From contig NZ_CP152049.1 of NCBI RefSeq assembly GCF_038630985.1, positions 4,793,501-4,857,500 of the forward strand: 64,000 bases of DNA. The letters are read 5' to 3'. Origin of the DNA: Paenibacillus sp. FSL H8-0548. GTDB lineage: Bacteria > Bacillota > Bacilli > Paenibacillales > Paenibacillaceae. Under the pieces are notes generated by a model. It did no database searches. It had not been told where the DNA came from and saw nothing but the letters and a program-made list of their open reading frames with translations. Below are positions 17,344 through 26,290 of this stretch, piece by piece (positions within the stretch are counted from its first letter, which is position 1; each line of letters begins with the position of its first letter). Made by a program: the position numbers and the translations under genes.

Positions 17344-17820
17344 ATGACAACTCAAATTTTATTAAATTTATTGATCGCCTTCGTGTGGATGCTGCTCAAT
17401 GAATCGTTTAACATCGTCATCTTGGGAGTAGGCTACGTTATTGGATTTTTTATTGTTTTCGCGACAAGACGATTTTTCCCTGAACCATTCTATGGCAGGA
17501 AAATAGTAGCGATTTTCAAATTATTTTCTCTCTTCATCATGGAGCTTTTTAAGTCCAGCATCGTGGTCATTATGCAAGTTACACGTCCTAAGCTTAGCAT
17601 TGAACCTGGTATTTTCCGTTCAGAAACCGTGCTGAAAACCGATTTGGAAATTACACTTTTATCAACGCTGTTAACTTTAACACCTGGCTCTGTCGTAATG
17701 GAAATTGATCCTAAAGCAGGGGTCATGTTCATTCATGCTATGGATGTGACGGAATTCCGCAATAGTATTTCCAAAACAAAACGCAAGTTTGAACAGGCGA
17801 TTATTGAGGTGATGCGATAA
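17344..17820 (+). CDS. mrpE: Na+/H+ antiporter subunit MrpE
   Basis: 158 residues from ATG 17344, chosen over GTG 17335 because AAAGGA at 17328 is correctly spaced only for the ATG. It shows the MrpE pattern: N-terminal helices, then SSIVVIMQVTRPKL and LTLTPGSVVMEID. It abuts mrpF. Confidence 0.94.
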   Translation: MTTQILLNLLIAFVWMLLNESFNIVILGVGYVIGFFIVFATRRFFPEPFYGRKIVAIFKLFSLFIMELFKSSIVVIMQVTRPKLSIEPGIFRSETVLKTDLEITLLSTLLTLTPGSVVMEIDPKAGVMFIHAMDVTEFRNSISKTKRKFEQAIIEVMR

Positions 17821-18104
17821 TGTTTGAGAAAATTATGCTTCTTGCCATGTTCCTGCTCTCGATCTCAGTTGTAATCGCCTTGTATCGTGTCATCAAAGGA
17901 CCATCCATTCATGACCGCATACTAGCTCTGGATTCCATCGGATACATTGTTATTGGAATTGTTGCCGTACTCTCCATCATGCTGGATTCCCATGCTTATC
18001 TAGAAACGATACTGCTGATCGGTATACTGGCTTTTCTAAGTACGATTGCCTTAAGCAAATACATGGAAAGAGGTGCTGTAATTGAACGCAAAAGTGACGA
18101 TTGA
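17820..18104 (+). CDS. mrpF: Na+/H+ antiporter subunit MrpF
   Basis: 94 residues, three transmembrane helices, with YRVIKGPSIHDRILALDSIG, the MrpF signature. It begins at the mrpE stop and overlaps mrpG by 23 bp. Confidence 0.95.
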   Translation: MFEKIMLLAMFLLSISVVIALYRVIKGPSIHDRILALDSIGYIVIGIVAVLSIMLDSHAYLETILLIGILAFLSTIALSKYMERGAVIERKSDD

Positions 18105-18465
18105 AATTGTAGTCGGTATCTTAATCATGAGCGGCACTGTCATGAGTCTGTTAAGCTCACTCGGTATTATTCGTCTTCCAGATGTGTATAATCGGGCCCA
18201 TGCCTCAACGAAAAGCGCAACGCTTGGCATTCTATGTATTTTATTAGGAGCGTTCCTCTATTTTTTCTATACGCATGGCGTCTCCAGCATACGCCTGTTG
18301 CTCGGAATTGTATTCGTCTTTTTGACGGCTCCTGTCGCCGGACATCTCATTATTCGTTCCGCACATCGCTCAAAGGTCGCACTTGCTGATATTAGCGTTC
18401 AGGATGATCTTCAGGATTATTTAGATAGTGAAAAGGATGTTGAATCAAGCAGCACTACTTCTTGA
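18082..18465 (+). CDS. mrpG: Na+/H+ antiporter subunit MrpG
   Basis: 127 residues; TTG start at 18082 behind AGAGGTG. The MrpG block LGIIRLPDVYNRAHASTKSA is intact, and it has three helices and an acidic tail. It is the last gene of mrpABCDEFG. Confidence 0.95.
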   Translation: MNAKVTIEIVVGILIMSGTVMSLLSSLGIIRLPDVYNRAHASTKSATLGILCILLGAFLYFFYTHGVSSIRLLLGIVFVFLTAPVAGHLIIRSAHRSKVALADISVQDDLQDYLDSEKDVESSSTTS

Positions 18466-18512
18466 GCTATCGAGTCCATTTTCTTGTATTAGTATACTGA
18501 CCCCAATAAAGA

Positions 18513-18563
18513 AACAGCGGCTGCCATGGACGAGTAAAGGTCCTAGACTGCCGCTGTTTTATT
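18513..18563. terminator. Bidirectional terminator, mrp operon / APH-like gene
   Basis: ACAGCGGC (about 18514-18521) pairs with GCCGCTGT (18550-18557), flanked by TTTT on the plus side and a shorter T run on the minus side. It lies between two convergent genes. Confidence 0.75.
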
Positions 18564-18590
18564 AAGCAACATTGCGAACTGCTTGTAGTT

Positions 18591-19565
18591 TTAGTCTTCG
18601 ATAAATTGCATTGTACGTATGCCATGATGTTCGGCAAGACCTTTGGCAAATTGTTGATCTGGAAATCCTCTATGAAGCAGCTTCAAACCGCCTGAGGTTA
18701 AGGATATGTGGTGATGGAATCGATAGAATAACATCCTGTTACGGTCAAGATTATCATTCTTCAAATACCGATAAAAATCCCCAAAACGCAATTCTAAAAA
18801 ACTATGTTCGTGCTCAATATCAAAGAACTCAGCTCCCTCGATATCGATTAAATAAGGTTCGAAATTGTCATTAACCAATATATGATCCGGACCTAGCTCC
18901 CCGTGTATAAATCCATACCGACTTCTAGGTTCAATTTTTGATTCAAGCTCATACAATGTTTCGAGCAGCTTGCTTTGGTTTGCTCTGATGCTTTCAATAT
19001 GTTGGGATACATAGGATAACTGCATTATTGCATTTTCCAATTGCAAAAGATGACAGCCCTCCATATGACTTCCGAGCTGATTTGGTTTCCCGTAGATAGG
19101 TCTTTCTTTGGCGTGCATGCCTGTAAGCATATCTCCAACCTTTTCAAATATTTGGTCTTTAACTCTTGGATCGGGATTGTGAAAATAAACTTCAGCCTTA
19201 TGTCCGTTTATATATTCAACAAAGGCAAAATCAAAAGTATACCGGCTTCTATCTTTATTCAAATTATAAAGAATCGGGGTTTTAATTTCATTTTCCAATA
19301 AATATTTGTTGTTTATTTCGAATAAATCGCTGCCATAGGATCGTTCATTTATAGCTTCGTTTGCTATTTCCTCTTGAAAATAATTCATAGTAATATCCCA
19401 TACATACAGTATGCAGGAAAATTTATTGGTGCAGTCTATCTTGTAGACCACCTTTTGAGCACCACCATGCATTTTCGTTACATTCGAAACTGAATAACCA
19501 GTACCAAAAACCTTTCGCATATATTCCTGCAAATCATATGAATGAAGGTGACAATTATATTCCAT
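18591..19565 (-). CDS. APH-like phosphotransferase-fold protein
   Basis: 324 residues from ATG 19565, preceded by GGAGTG; the upstream in-frame ATG at 19580 would bury that site. The aminoglycoside-phosphotransferase/choline-kinase fold is suggested by a nucleotide-loop region (MHGGAQKVVYKIDC), the Brenner-like motif GFIHGELGPDHILVND (about residue 220) and the metal motif PYLIDIEGAEFFD. The usual HGD catalytic Asp is Glu here, a change I have seen in related Firmicute proteins. The substrate is unknown; resistance should not be assumed. It is monocistronic. Confidence 0.75.
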   Translation of the reverse strand: MEYNCHLHSYDLQEYMRKVFGTGYSVSNVTKMHGGAQKVVYKIDCTNKFSCILYVWDITMNYFQEEIANEAINERSYGSDLFEINNKYLLENEIKTPILYNLNKDRSRYTFDFAFVEYINGHKAEVYFHNPDPRVKDQIFEKVGDMLTGMHAKERPIYGKPNQLGSHMEGCHLLQLENAIMQLSYVSQHIESIRANQSKLLETLYELESKIEPRSRYGFIHGELGPDHILVNDNFEPYLIDIEGAEFFDIEHEHSFLELRFGDFYRYLKNDNLDRNRMLFYRFHHHISLTSGGLKLLHRGFPDQQFAKGLAEHHGIRTMQFIED

Positions 19566-19580
19566 GATACAGCACTCCAT

Positions 19581-19812
19581 TTTTCTTTTTTTGCCGGCAA
19601 CTCAACTGTATAAGAAATTCCACCGAAAGTATAGACTGTTTCTTTATGCTCTGTTATGATGTTGAATAAGGTCTTGAAAAAAATAGTCATACAAAATAGC
19701 CTATAGAATCTAAACTTCACCCTACATAAAGAACATTATTATAAAGCTAGTCAACTTGAAGAAGATGCTGTCTGTACTTTACAGGCGGCATCTTTTTTTG
19801 GTTCCAATTTCA
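19581..19812. other. Gap between APH-like gene and intron, with orphan hairpin
   Basis: No gene with support. On the plus strand AGATGC...GCATCT (about 19764-19795) forms a hairpin followed by TTTTTTT, a good terminator shape. No plus-strand gene precedes it, so it may be a remnant from before the intron inserted. A minus-strand open frame (19478-19720) overlaps the APH start and is not convincing. Confidence 0.5.
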
Positions 19813-21703
19813 ATCGAGTAGGAGGGGGTGACTAGCCCCCGTCCTCTCACACCACCGTACGTACCGTTCGGTATACGGCGGTTCATGTCATATTCCGCAA
19901 TTGGTTGTATCTGTCCGTTAGACTCTTTAGACCAAGAGATGACCAGTATTGGTTATTTAATGATCGGTCGAGAATTGGACTACTTGCGATTCGCCAGTAT
20001 TTCTTCCTTGAATTCCCCCACTCGTACGCCTTCTGTTTCGGAACTCCCAGAGACTGTAGTTTTCTAACCTTTGTCTTAGGTTGTTTCCATTGTTTCCAGA
20101 CACACATTCGAAGTCTTCTTCTCGTCCATGCATCCAACTCTCGAAATACACTCTTCGTGTCGGTTAGTGCGTAATAACCGCACCAACCTGTTAGATACGG
20201 ATTGAGTTCTTTAATCCGCATTTCGATTGGGATCGGTTTGCTGCGGGAGGTGATCGCCTTGATCTTGGCTTTCACTCGTTGCAGGGATGTCTTTGCCATC
20301 TTGATTCGCGGGTTCTGCTTATCCCAGCTGAACGTGAACCCCAGAAATTTGCGTTTCCACGGACGGTCTACCGCACTTTTCCTTCGGTTAACTTTCAGTT
20401 TCAGTTTATCCTCAATGAATGTGGTTATGGATCTCATCACCCGATCTCCTGCCTTCCACGTTTTCACGTAAATGTTACAGTCATCGGCGTATCTCACGAA
20501 GCGAAGGTTCCTCTTCTCCAGTTCTTTATCTAGTTCGTCTAATACGATATTCGATAATAACGGACTGAGTGGACCCCCTTGCGGTGCTCCTTCTGTTGTT
20601 GCTTGGACGAGACCACCTTCCATGACTCCCGCCTTTAGGTAAGAGCGGATCAGCCTCAGTACCGCCTTATCTGGTACTCGCTGCGCCACTTTTGCCATTA
20701 AGCGGTCATGATGGATGCGGTCGAAAAATTTCTCCATGTCAATGTCCACCACAAGGCGATGTCCTTCTTGCATGTACGTACGTGCTTTCCTTACCGCATC
20801 ATGTCCTCGCCTTTTCGGGCGAAATCCATAGCTGTGTTCGGAGAACGTCGGGTCGAATACAGGGGTCAATACTTGCGTGATCGCCTGTTGTATGAGGCGG
20901 TCTGTCACGGTCGGTATGCCTAAGAGCCGAGTTCCACCGTTCGGTTTCGGGATTTCGACCCGCCTCGCTGGACTCGGTTCATAGGTTCCGTTCTCGATGC
21001 TTTCGCGAATGGTTTGCCAGTTTTGTACGATGTGTCTGCGTAAGTCTTTTACCGACATACCATCTACACCATGGCTTCCTTTATTCGCCTCAACCCTTGC
21101 TAGCGCCGACAGCATATTTTCTCGTGACAGCACTTTCTCAATCATCCTTCGATACACTCCCTTGCGTGAACGATTCTTTCTCTTTGTGCCGCTGATGGAC
21201 TCCGCCCTTCTGGGTACCCTCACGTATTCACCGCTATTTTCCCCAGATAAGTCCTTTCGGATTGTCTGCTTTCATCATCCATCCTCGAACGCCAAGTTTC
21301 CTCATTCCTATTCCATGTTCAGCCCTTCCGCAGACGGTTGCAACCATCTGCGTACTATGGCGTCTGCTGACTTCTGTACGTTCAGCTTGCCCTCATGAGC
21401 AAGGTTACGGAGTTTGCTCCGCCTTCCGTACAGATCTCCCCAGGTAAGAACGCTATCTTCCTCTCCATCTATCTGCTTCATTTACTCTCGTACGCCTTCG
21501 GCAGTAAGGACTTTGACTTGTTATGCAGTCTCATCCAACGTACGCTAGCCTTGTATGAAGTTCGTGTTCCTCAGACCGGAGATTTGCCGTCGGCTTCCTT
21601 CAGATTCCACCTCGCGATGGACACCCTTGCCTTAAGCTATGGCTACTACTGCCTTCACCATTCGGGACTTGAACCCTAGAGATAGCGCCCATGCTGGGCG
21701 CAC
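19813..21703 (-). mobile_element. Group IIC (bacterial class C) intron, apparently full length
   Basis: On the minus strand the 5' end reads GTGCGCCCAGCATGGGC (from 21703), the typical class-C 5' sequence. The 3' end shows domain V (GAACCGCCGTATACC...GGTGGTGTGAGAGG, about 19828-19875), then a domain VI stem GGGGGCTAGTCACCCCC and CCTACTCGAT with the branch adenosine, ending near 19813 (uncertain by about 3 nt). It contains the intron-encoded protein. Total about 1.89 kb. The 5' exon ends ...CTCTTTTTTAT, the T tract of a terminator. Confidence 0.9.
19883..21223 (-). CDS. ltrA: Group II intron reverse transcriptase/maturase
   Basis: 446 codons as opened from GTG 21223; an internal ATG at 21145 (MIEKVLSRENMLSAL) is another possible start. 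RT blocks are present in order: ANKGSHGVDGM, RLLGIPTVTDRLIQQAI, HSYGFRPKRRGHDAV, VVDIDMEKFFDRIHHDRL, GAPQGGPLSPLLSNI and RFVRYADDCNIY with the catalytic YADD. A maturase (GIIM) region follows (LNPYLTGWCGYYALTD). There is no HNH endonuclease domain, as expected for class C. The frame is intact, so the intron may be active. Confidence 0.96.
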   Translation of the reverse strand: MRVPRRAESISGTKRKNRSRKGVYRRMIEKVLSRENMLSALARVEANKGSHGVDGMSVKDLRRHIVQNWQTIRESIENGTYEPSPARRVEIPKPNGGTRLLGIPTVTDRLIQQAITQVLTPVFDPTFSEHSYGFRPKRRGHDAVRKARTYMQEGHRLVVDIDMEKFFDRIHHDRLMAKVAQRVPDKAVLRLIRSYLKAGVMEGGLVQATTEGAPQGGPLSPLLSNIVLDELDKELEKRNLRFVRYADDCNIYVKTWKAGDRVMRSITTFIEDKLKLKVNRRKSAVDRPWKRKFLGFTFSWDKQNPRIKMAKTSLQRVKAKIKAITSRSKPIPIEMRIKELNPYLTGWCGYYALTDTKSVFRELDAWTRRRLRMCVWKQWKQPKTKVRKLQSLGVPKQKAYEWGNSRKKYWRIASSPILDRSLNNQYWSSLGLKSLTDRYNQLRNMT

Positions 21704-21745
21704 ATAAAAAAGAGGAACTGCATCGCTGCAAGCTCCTCCGCTATC
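21704..21745 (-). terminator. Terminator serving as intron insertion site
   Basis: On the minus strand GAGGAGCTTGCA pairs with TGCAGTTCCTC and is followed by TTTTTTAT, after which the intron starts immediately. It lies 9 bp after the lipoprotein stop and is that gene's natural terminator. Confidence 0.88.
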
Positions 21746-21753
21746 GTTTCCCG

Positions 21754-22167
21754 TTACTTGAATAGTTGAAAAAAGTTCAAACGACCTATCGATGAAACAT
21801 CCGGTTGTTTCTCTAATACAATCTTCTTTGCGGTAAGCGATTTAGGATTATTACTTTCGACGTTTCGTCTAATATTGAACGGTTTAGAAAGAATAACCTT
21901 TACTTCCGCTCCTGGTAAAAAGTCGTTAATAGTTAACGACTTTCCGTTTACGTCTTGAAGAGCTTTGCTGCTTATATCTTCAATAGAACAACCGTACCCA
22001 ATGGAGTCGATTGGACCTTGCTTGCCTTTGTTCACTTCAGCCGAACAGTCCACTATCATACTGCTTCCTTTAACTTCCAATATTACACCCTGGAAAGACT
22101 CCGTTGACTTTGTACATCCAACTAAAAACATTGCTGACATGACCAAAATTGCGAAAATTCGATTCAT
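21754..22167 (-). CDS. Putative lipoprotein of unknown function
   Basis: 137 residues with signal sequence MNRIFAILVMSAMFLVGC; LVGC is a lipobox, so the mature N-terminal Cys should be lipidated. The mature part (FQGVILEVKGSSMIVD, LPGAEVKVIL) looks like a small OB-like beta barrel, as in DUF3221-type lipoproteins, but I cannot assign a family. It has its own terminator. 87 bp separate it from dihydroxyacetone kinase. Confidence 0.78.
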   Translation of the reverse strand: MNRIFAILVMSAMFLVGCTKSTESFQGVILEVKGSSMIVDCSAEVNKGKQGPIDSIGYGCSIEDISSKALQDVNGKSLTINDFLPGAEVKVILSKPFNIRRNVESNNPKSLTAKKIVLEKQPDVSSIGRLNFFQLFK

Positions 22168-22254
22168 TACCTCTCCCCCTTTTCATAATAAACATGACCA
22201 GAACGAACAAGATAATGTACGCAATTCATCTCAATCAGCATTAGCTTGCGGGCT

Positions 22255-24018
22255 TTATTTCATATGATCCGAAAGCTCTTTGAAAATAACAGCCAAGCCG
22301 TACGCTCCTGCATCCGGATAACCAAGGCTTCGCTCGCCTACGTTACCCGCTCGTCCCATCCTTGCCACGATATCCTTTGTCTTGTCTGCTCCTTCAATTG
22401 CTGCTTTGGCCCCATCCGCAAAGACAGTTTTAAAATTCGCTCCTGCAAGAGCATTCTCCGACCAGGAATCCGCACATGGCACAAGTGCATCAATCAACGT
22501 TTTATCGCCGACCACAGCTCCTCGCCCAAAAGAACGCTCGCCTGTAGCTTGTATGCCGTCTACCGCTGCTTGCATCATTTCAGCAAAGTCAGCTATCGTT
22601 AATTCTTTTTTCGCAGCAACAGCCTTACTCGCCGAGCGGAACGCTGATCCCCAGATGGGACCGGAAGCACCGCCGCAATATTCCATTATGATTAAAGAAC
22701 AAGCATCCAGAAAGGTTCCAATATCCGTACTGCTGTGTTCCAAAATATGTTTCCATTCTCGCTTCAACTGTCGGAATCCTTTGGCGATGCTCATGCCGAA
22801 ATCTCCGTCACCAACATAGGAATCCAGCTCACAAAATGCTACTTCATTTTTAATAATAATTTCGCTCATTTTATCTACTAAGTAAACGATATTATTTAAT
22901 GTCATCGTATTGCCGTTGATTTGGGCATAGTCGTTGGATGTTTCTGTTTCATAGGAAACCAAAGCCTCTTCTGTCATTTCCTCGGAAATATCAATATAGG
23001 CGGGGCTTTCCATAAATCCTGAAACTTTAAAGGCAGGTGTATCGCTTTCCTTGAATAAAAGTGTTTTCAGCTCCTCGTCCAATTTCATAATCGTAACGGA
23101 GGCTCCAACCATATCTATGCTGGTCATATAATTTCCAACAAAGGTTTTACAAATTTGTATATGCCCTCTCCTAGCAAGCTCCCGAGTTACAGCATTATTT
23201 AAGAGATAGAGCTCTTGCAGTGGAGTTCCTCCAAATCCATTGATCAGCAATGAAATCTCAGCAGGATGATGTAAATCAACGCTCAAATCCGCTAAAAGTG
23301 CTTCCACCATTCGGCTTGCCAGCATATCCGCTGTGATCATTTTTTCACGTCGAATACCCGGCTCTCCATGAATGCCAACGCCATATTCCATCTCATCTTC
23401 GGCGATCTCGAAGGTTGGAGTTCCTTTTGCAGGAACTGTACATGAGGTTAAGGCGAATCCGATGCTTCGAACATTGGCAGCTGCTTTCTCCGCAGCAGCC
23501 TTCACCTCTGCCAAGCTCCGCCCTTCCTCTGCTGCCGCCCCGGCAATTTTATGTACAAATATCGTTCCCGCTACGCCTCGGCGTCCTACCGTGTATAAGC
23601 TGTCTTGTACTGAAATATCATCATCCACTCGAACATAATCCACTTCAATGCCATCTTCGCGTGCCATATTAGCAGCATTCTTGAAGTTCATCACATCACC
23701 ACTGTAATTTTTAATAATCATCAACGTTCCTTTTTTGCTAACAGTCGCTTTAATCGCTTGGTAAATCTGAATTTGAGAAGGAGAGGCGAAAATATCACCG
23801 CATACCGCTGCATCAAGCATACCTTTACCGACATATCCCGCATGCGCAGGCTCATGACCGCTGCCGCCGCCACTAATTAAACTAACCTTGTTTTCATTGA
23901 TTTCTTTTTTCTTAACAATTTTATACTTCTTCACAAACTCGAGCTCGGGATGAGCCATCACAATCCCGCTGCACATTTCGATGACCATGTTTTCTGGCTT
24001 ATTGATGATCTTCTTCAT
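22255..24018 (-). CDS. Dihydroxyacetone kinase, fused DhaK-DhaL (ATP-dependent type)
   Basis: 587 residues. The N-terminal DhaK domain (about 1-330) has GGGSGHEPAHAGYVGKG (His55 region) and the covalent substrate His217 in GVGIHGEPGIRRE. The C-terminal DhaL domain (about 375-587) has VGDGDFG and GGASGPIWG, the ADP/Mg-binding motifs. Single-chain DhaK-DhaL proteins use ATP rather than PTS phosphate. Expected reaction: dihydroxyacetone or glyceraldehyde to its phosphate. The site GGGAGGCAAAGG precedes ATG 24018. A 14-bp palindrome upstream may be an operator. Confidence 0.93.
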   Translation of the reverse strand: MKKIINKPENMVIEMCSGIVMAHPELEFVKKYKIVKKKEINENKVSLISGGGSGHEPAHAGYVGKGMLDAAVCGDIFASPSQIQIYQAIKATVSKKGTLMIIKNYSGDVMNFKNAANMAREDGIEVDYVRVDDDISVQDSLYTVGRRGVAGTIFVHKIAGAAAEEGRSLAEVKAAAEKAAANVRSIGFALTSCTVPAKGTPTFEIAEDEMEYGVGIHGEPGIRREKMITADMLASRMVEALLADLSVDLHHPAEISLLINGFGGTPLQELYLLNNAVTRELARRGHIQICKTFVGNYMTSIDMVGASVTIMKLDEELKTLLFKESDTPAFKVSGFMESPAYIDISEEMTEEALVSYETETSNDYAQINGNTMTLNNIVYLVDKMSEIIIKNEVAFCELDSYVGDGDFGMSIAKGFRQLKREWKHILEHSSTDIGTFLDACSLIIMEYCGGASGPIWGSAFRSASKAVAAKKELTIADFAEMMQAAVDGIQATGERSFGRGAVVGDKTLIDALVPCADSWSENALAGANFKTVFADGAKAAIEGADKTKDIVARMGRAGNVGERSLGYPDAGAYGLAVIFKELSDHMK

Positions 24019-24094
24019 ATCCTTTGCCTCCCAGCACGATTAATTGTCTTTGCAATTCGGATGTAGCCCTTTGATAAGTTAATCCCTAAAACTT

Positions 24095-24108
24095 TGTAAG
24101 GCCTTACA
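24095..24108. promoter_or_regulatory. 14-bp perfect palindrome upstream of dihydroxyacetone kinase
   Basis: TGTAAGGCCTTACA lies 77 bp upstream of the kinase start. Its size and position fit an operator for a dimeric repressor, but no regulator gene is adjacent. Confidence 0.45.
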
Positions 24109-24141
24109 TCTATAGTTATTAAAACTAAGACCACTTATATG

Positions 24142-24340
24142 CTATCTTGCACTGCTGCAGGATAGAAGCTGTTTTCCTGCTCACAACCATGTCTATCTTG
24201 TACCCCGTACAAGATAGACGACGTAAGAGGAGCACATTCAGCTGATAACCGACCATTCTAATGCATATGTGCAGGATAGGCAGCTCTGAGTGAGCTAAAA
24301 ACACAAAGTTACTGCCACAGTGCAGGATAGGAAATATGCG
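24142..24340. repeat. Cluster of short dyads built on TGCAGGATAG
   Basis: TGCAGGATAG occurs at about 24156, 24270 and 24321. The first copy faces CTATCTTGCA, making a hairpin (24142-24165). A separate hairpin with 13-bp perfect arms, GTCTATCTTGTAC (24191-24203) and its complement (24207-24219), has a 3-nt loop. The 24109-24645 gap holds no supported gene. Confidence 0.75.
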
Positions 24341-24545
24341 TTGGAGCTCGAAGCACATGCACCAAGACAATTTCTAAAGATCCCCACCTTAGCAGCGCAT
24401 CCTAACCTAAGCGTTAGCGGAATAATCATTCAACTCCCAAAAACTATTTTAATTTGTTATATTTTAACACGTGATTAAGTTTAAAAACATATACTTTTCT
24501 CCCATGTTTGGCCGTCCAATGAATATAAAGTAAACAAAACAGGCC

Positions 24546-24632
24546 AATTATGGCTGATTCCAACCATAATTGACCTCTGCAATACATAAGGAACTGCCCT
24601 TAGGCAGTCCCTTATGTATGTGAACTATCATT
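24546..24632. repeat. Two hairpins downstream of MATE gene
   Basis: AATTATGG/CCATAATT (24546-24571), then CATAAGG-ACTGCC/GGCAGT-CCTTATG (about 24586-24618). Neither has a clear T tract, but both lie just past the MATE stop at 24646 and may end its transcript. Confidence 0.5.
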
Positions 24633-24645
24633 AAGATACGATCAT

Positions 24646-26043
24646 TTAAATAATTTTGTGCTGGTACCACTTTTCCCCTCTAAAACGCCAGCCGAATATA
24701 GCGCCTCTTATCCCCCATTCGGCTACCATCGCAATCCATACACCCATAAGTCCAAAGCCCAGTGTTATCCCTAAAATATACCCAAATATAATACGGAACA
24801 GCCACATCGATATGAGTGAGGTAACGGATGTAAATCGAGAATCACCCGCTGCCCTTAGCGCTGCTGGCAAAACAAAGCTTAGCGACCACAAAAACGGCTG
24901 CGCGAAAACAATTAATAAGGTTAATGCATAGATAGATGAAATGATCTCCTTCGGCGGCGAGAAGATCGCCACAATATACGAAAAGAATGGCATAAGGACA
25001 ATTCCTACCAGAATAAACACGACCGTCGATAAGCCGAGGAGTGATTTGATGAATTTTCGTGCGTCTTTAATATTTTTCCTGCCAATGCACTGACCAACTA
25101 CGGTAACGATTGCAATGCTTAGTGCACTTCCTACAATTTGGAAAACCATCGAAATGGAGCCGCTTATCGCATTAATGGTCATTGCCGCTGTCCCCAGTTT
25201 CACAATAAAGGTTTGGGTCAGCAGCTTGCCCCCGTTAAAAAACATTTGCTCCAGCGCAAAAGGAAAACCAATAAACATGATTTTCGCCAATATGGATCGA
25301 TCCAAATGCAGCAATTGCTTAAGCTTAAATTGTAGTGAATGATTGATTCTCGTTAAATAGTACAGCGATGTCGCCATCCCTAAAGCGCGTGAAATCAACA
25401 TTGAAATAATAAGGCCCATAACCCCCATATCCAGCCAAACGACAAGCAATACGTTCAATAATAAATAAGTAATATTCATAATAAGCGATAAAGCAAGACA
25501 GGTTTTCGTTTCTGCCATGCCGCGTAAAACACCATTGATCGCTTGAAACATCGCAATAAGCGGATAAGACAAACAGCTTCCGATGAGATAGAGCTTCGCA
25601 TTTTGAAATACAGCTTCCTCAGCTTGTCCAAATAATCCATTTAAGATTGGGGTGTGAAACGCTAGAATACATGCCGTAATAATAAGCGATAAACCAGTTA
25701 CCGCCGATATCGTCTGTGACGCCGAACGAGCAACCCTCTCCTGATTCCCGCTCCCTTTATACTGAGCTACAATGACCGTGCCACCCGTTGCTATCGCAAC
25801 AAATACGTTTATCAAAAAAATATTAAGTGAATCGACCATACTGACCGCACTGACAGCAGCTACACCTGACGAGCTAATCATAGCGGTGTTTAATAAGCTC
25901 ATAATGACCAAAAAGCCTTGATCCACTACAATTGGTATGATAATCGCAATGATTTGCTTATAATTCATCGTTTCGCCGCTAAAAAATTTATGCAGCAGTT
26001 GATCAAGCTTTTGTTTCCAAAGGGTGTTTTTTATCGTTCCCAT
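24646..26043 (-). CDS. MATE-family efflux transporter
   Basis: 465 residues from ATG 26043 (AAGAAGTG site), preferred to the longer frame starting at 26133. It has about 12 transmembrane helices in two homologous halves, with MATE-type segments IIPIVVDQGFLVIMSLLNTAMI, IATGGTVIVAQYKGSGNQE and GIPFALEQ-like FPFALEQMFFNGGKLL. It is a cation-coupled exporter of the multi-antimicrobial extrusion family; the substrate is unknown. It stands alone between the dyad-rich gap and a terminator. Confidence 0.9.
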   Translation of the reverse strand: MGTIKNTLWKQKLDQLLHKFFSGETMNYKQIIAIIIPIVVDQGFLVIMSLLNTAMISSSGVAAVSAVSMVDSLNIFLINVFVAIATGGTVIVAQYKGSGNQERVARSASQTISAVTGLSLIITACILAFHTPILNGLFGQAEEAVFQNAKLYLIGSCLSYPLIAMFQAINGVLRGMAETKTCLALSLIMNITYLLLNVLLVVWLDMGVMGLIISMLISRALGMATSLYYLTRINHSLQFKLKQLLHLDRSILAKIMFIGFPFALEQMFFNGGKLLTQTFIVKLGTAAMTINAISGSISMVFQIVGSALSIAIVTVVGQCIGRKNIKDARKFIKSLLGLSTVVFILVGIVLMPFFSYIVAIFSPPKEIISSIYALTLLIVFAQPFLWSLSFVLPAALRAAGDSRFTSVTSLISMWLFRIIFGYILGITLGFGLMGVWIAMVAEWGIRGAIFGWRFRGEKWYQHKII

Positions 26044-26208
26044 CCATGTATCACTTCTTATTATGTATTTTGTTAAAATAAAATTCAGCAGCATGACAAT
26101 AAGCTGATATGAACGAAGCATTTCATTTATCATACACCTAATTGTCAGCTATACTCCAATTATTAATCAAAATACATTAAAACAATGCTCTCCTTTCATT
26201 GTAAAACA

Positions 26209-26253
26209 AAAAAAAGCTGTAAGCATTATTCGTGTGCTTACAGCCTTTTTCAT
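26209..26253. terminator. Bidirectional terminator
   Basis: GCTGTAAGC and GCTTACAGC form a stem with A/T tracts on both flanks. It ends the minus-strand glycerate kinase transcript (stop at 26291). Confidence 0.8.
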
Positions 26254-26290
26254 AGCGCTTTTTAGAATGAACGGGTACTAAGCCGACTTA

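Noticed and set aside
19478..19720. 80-codon minus-strand open frame overlapping the APH-like start
   Set aside because: No ribosome site and it overlaps a well-supported gene; the fragment ETVYTFGGISYTVELPAKK looks protein-like but is too short to support a call.
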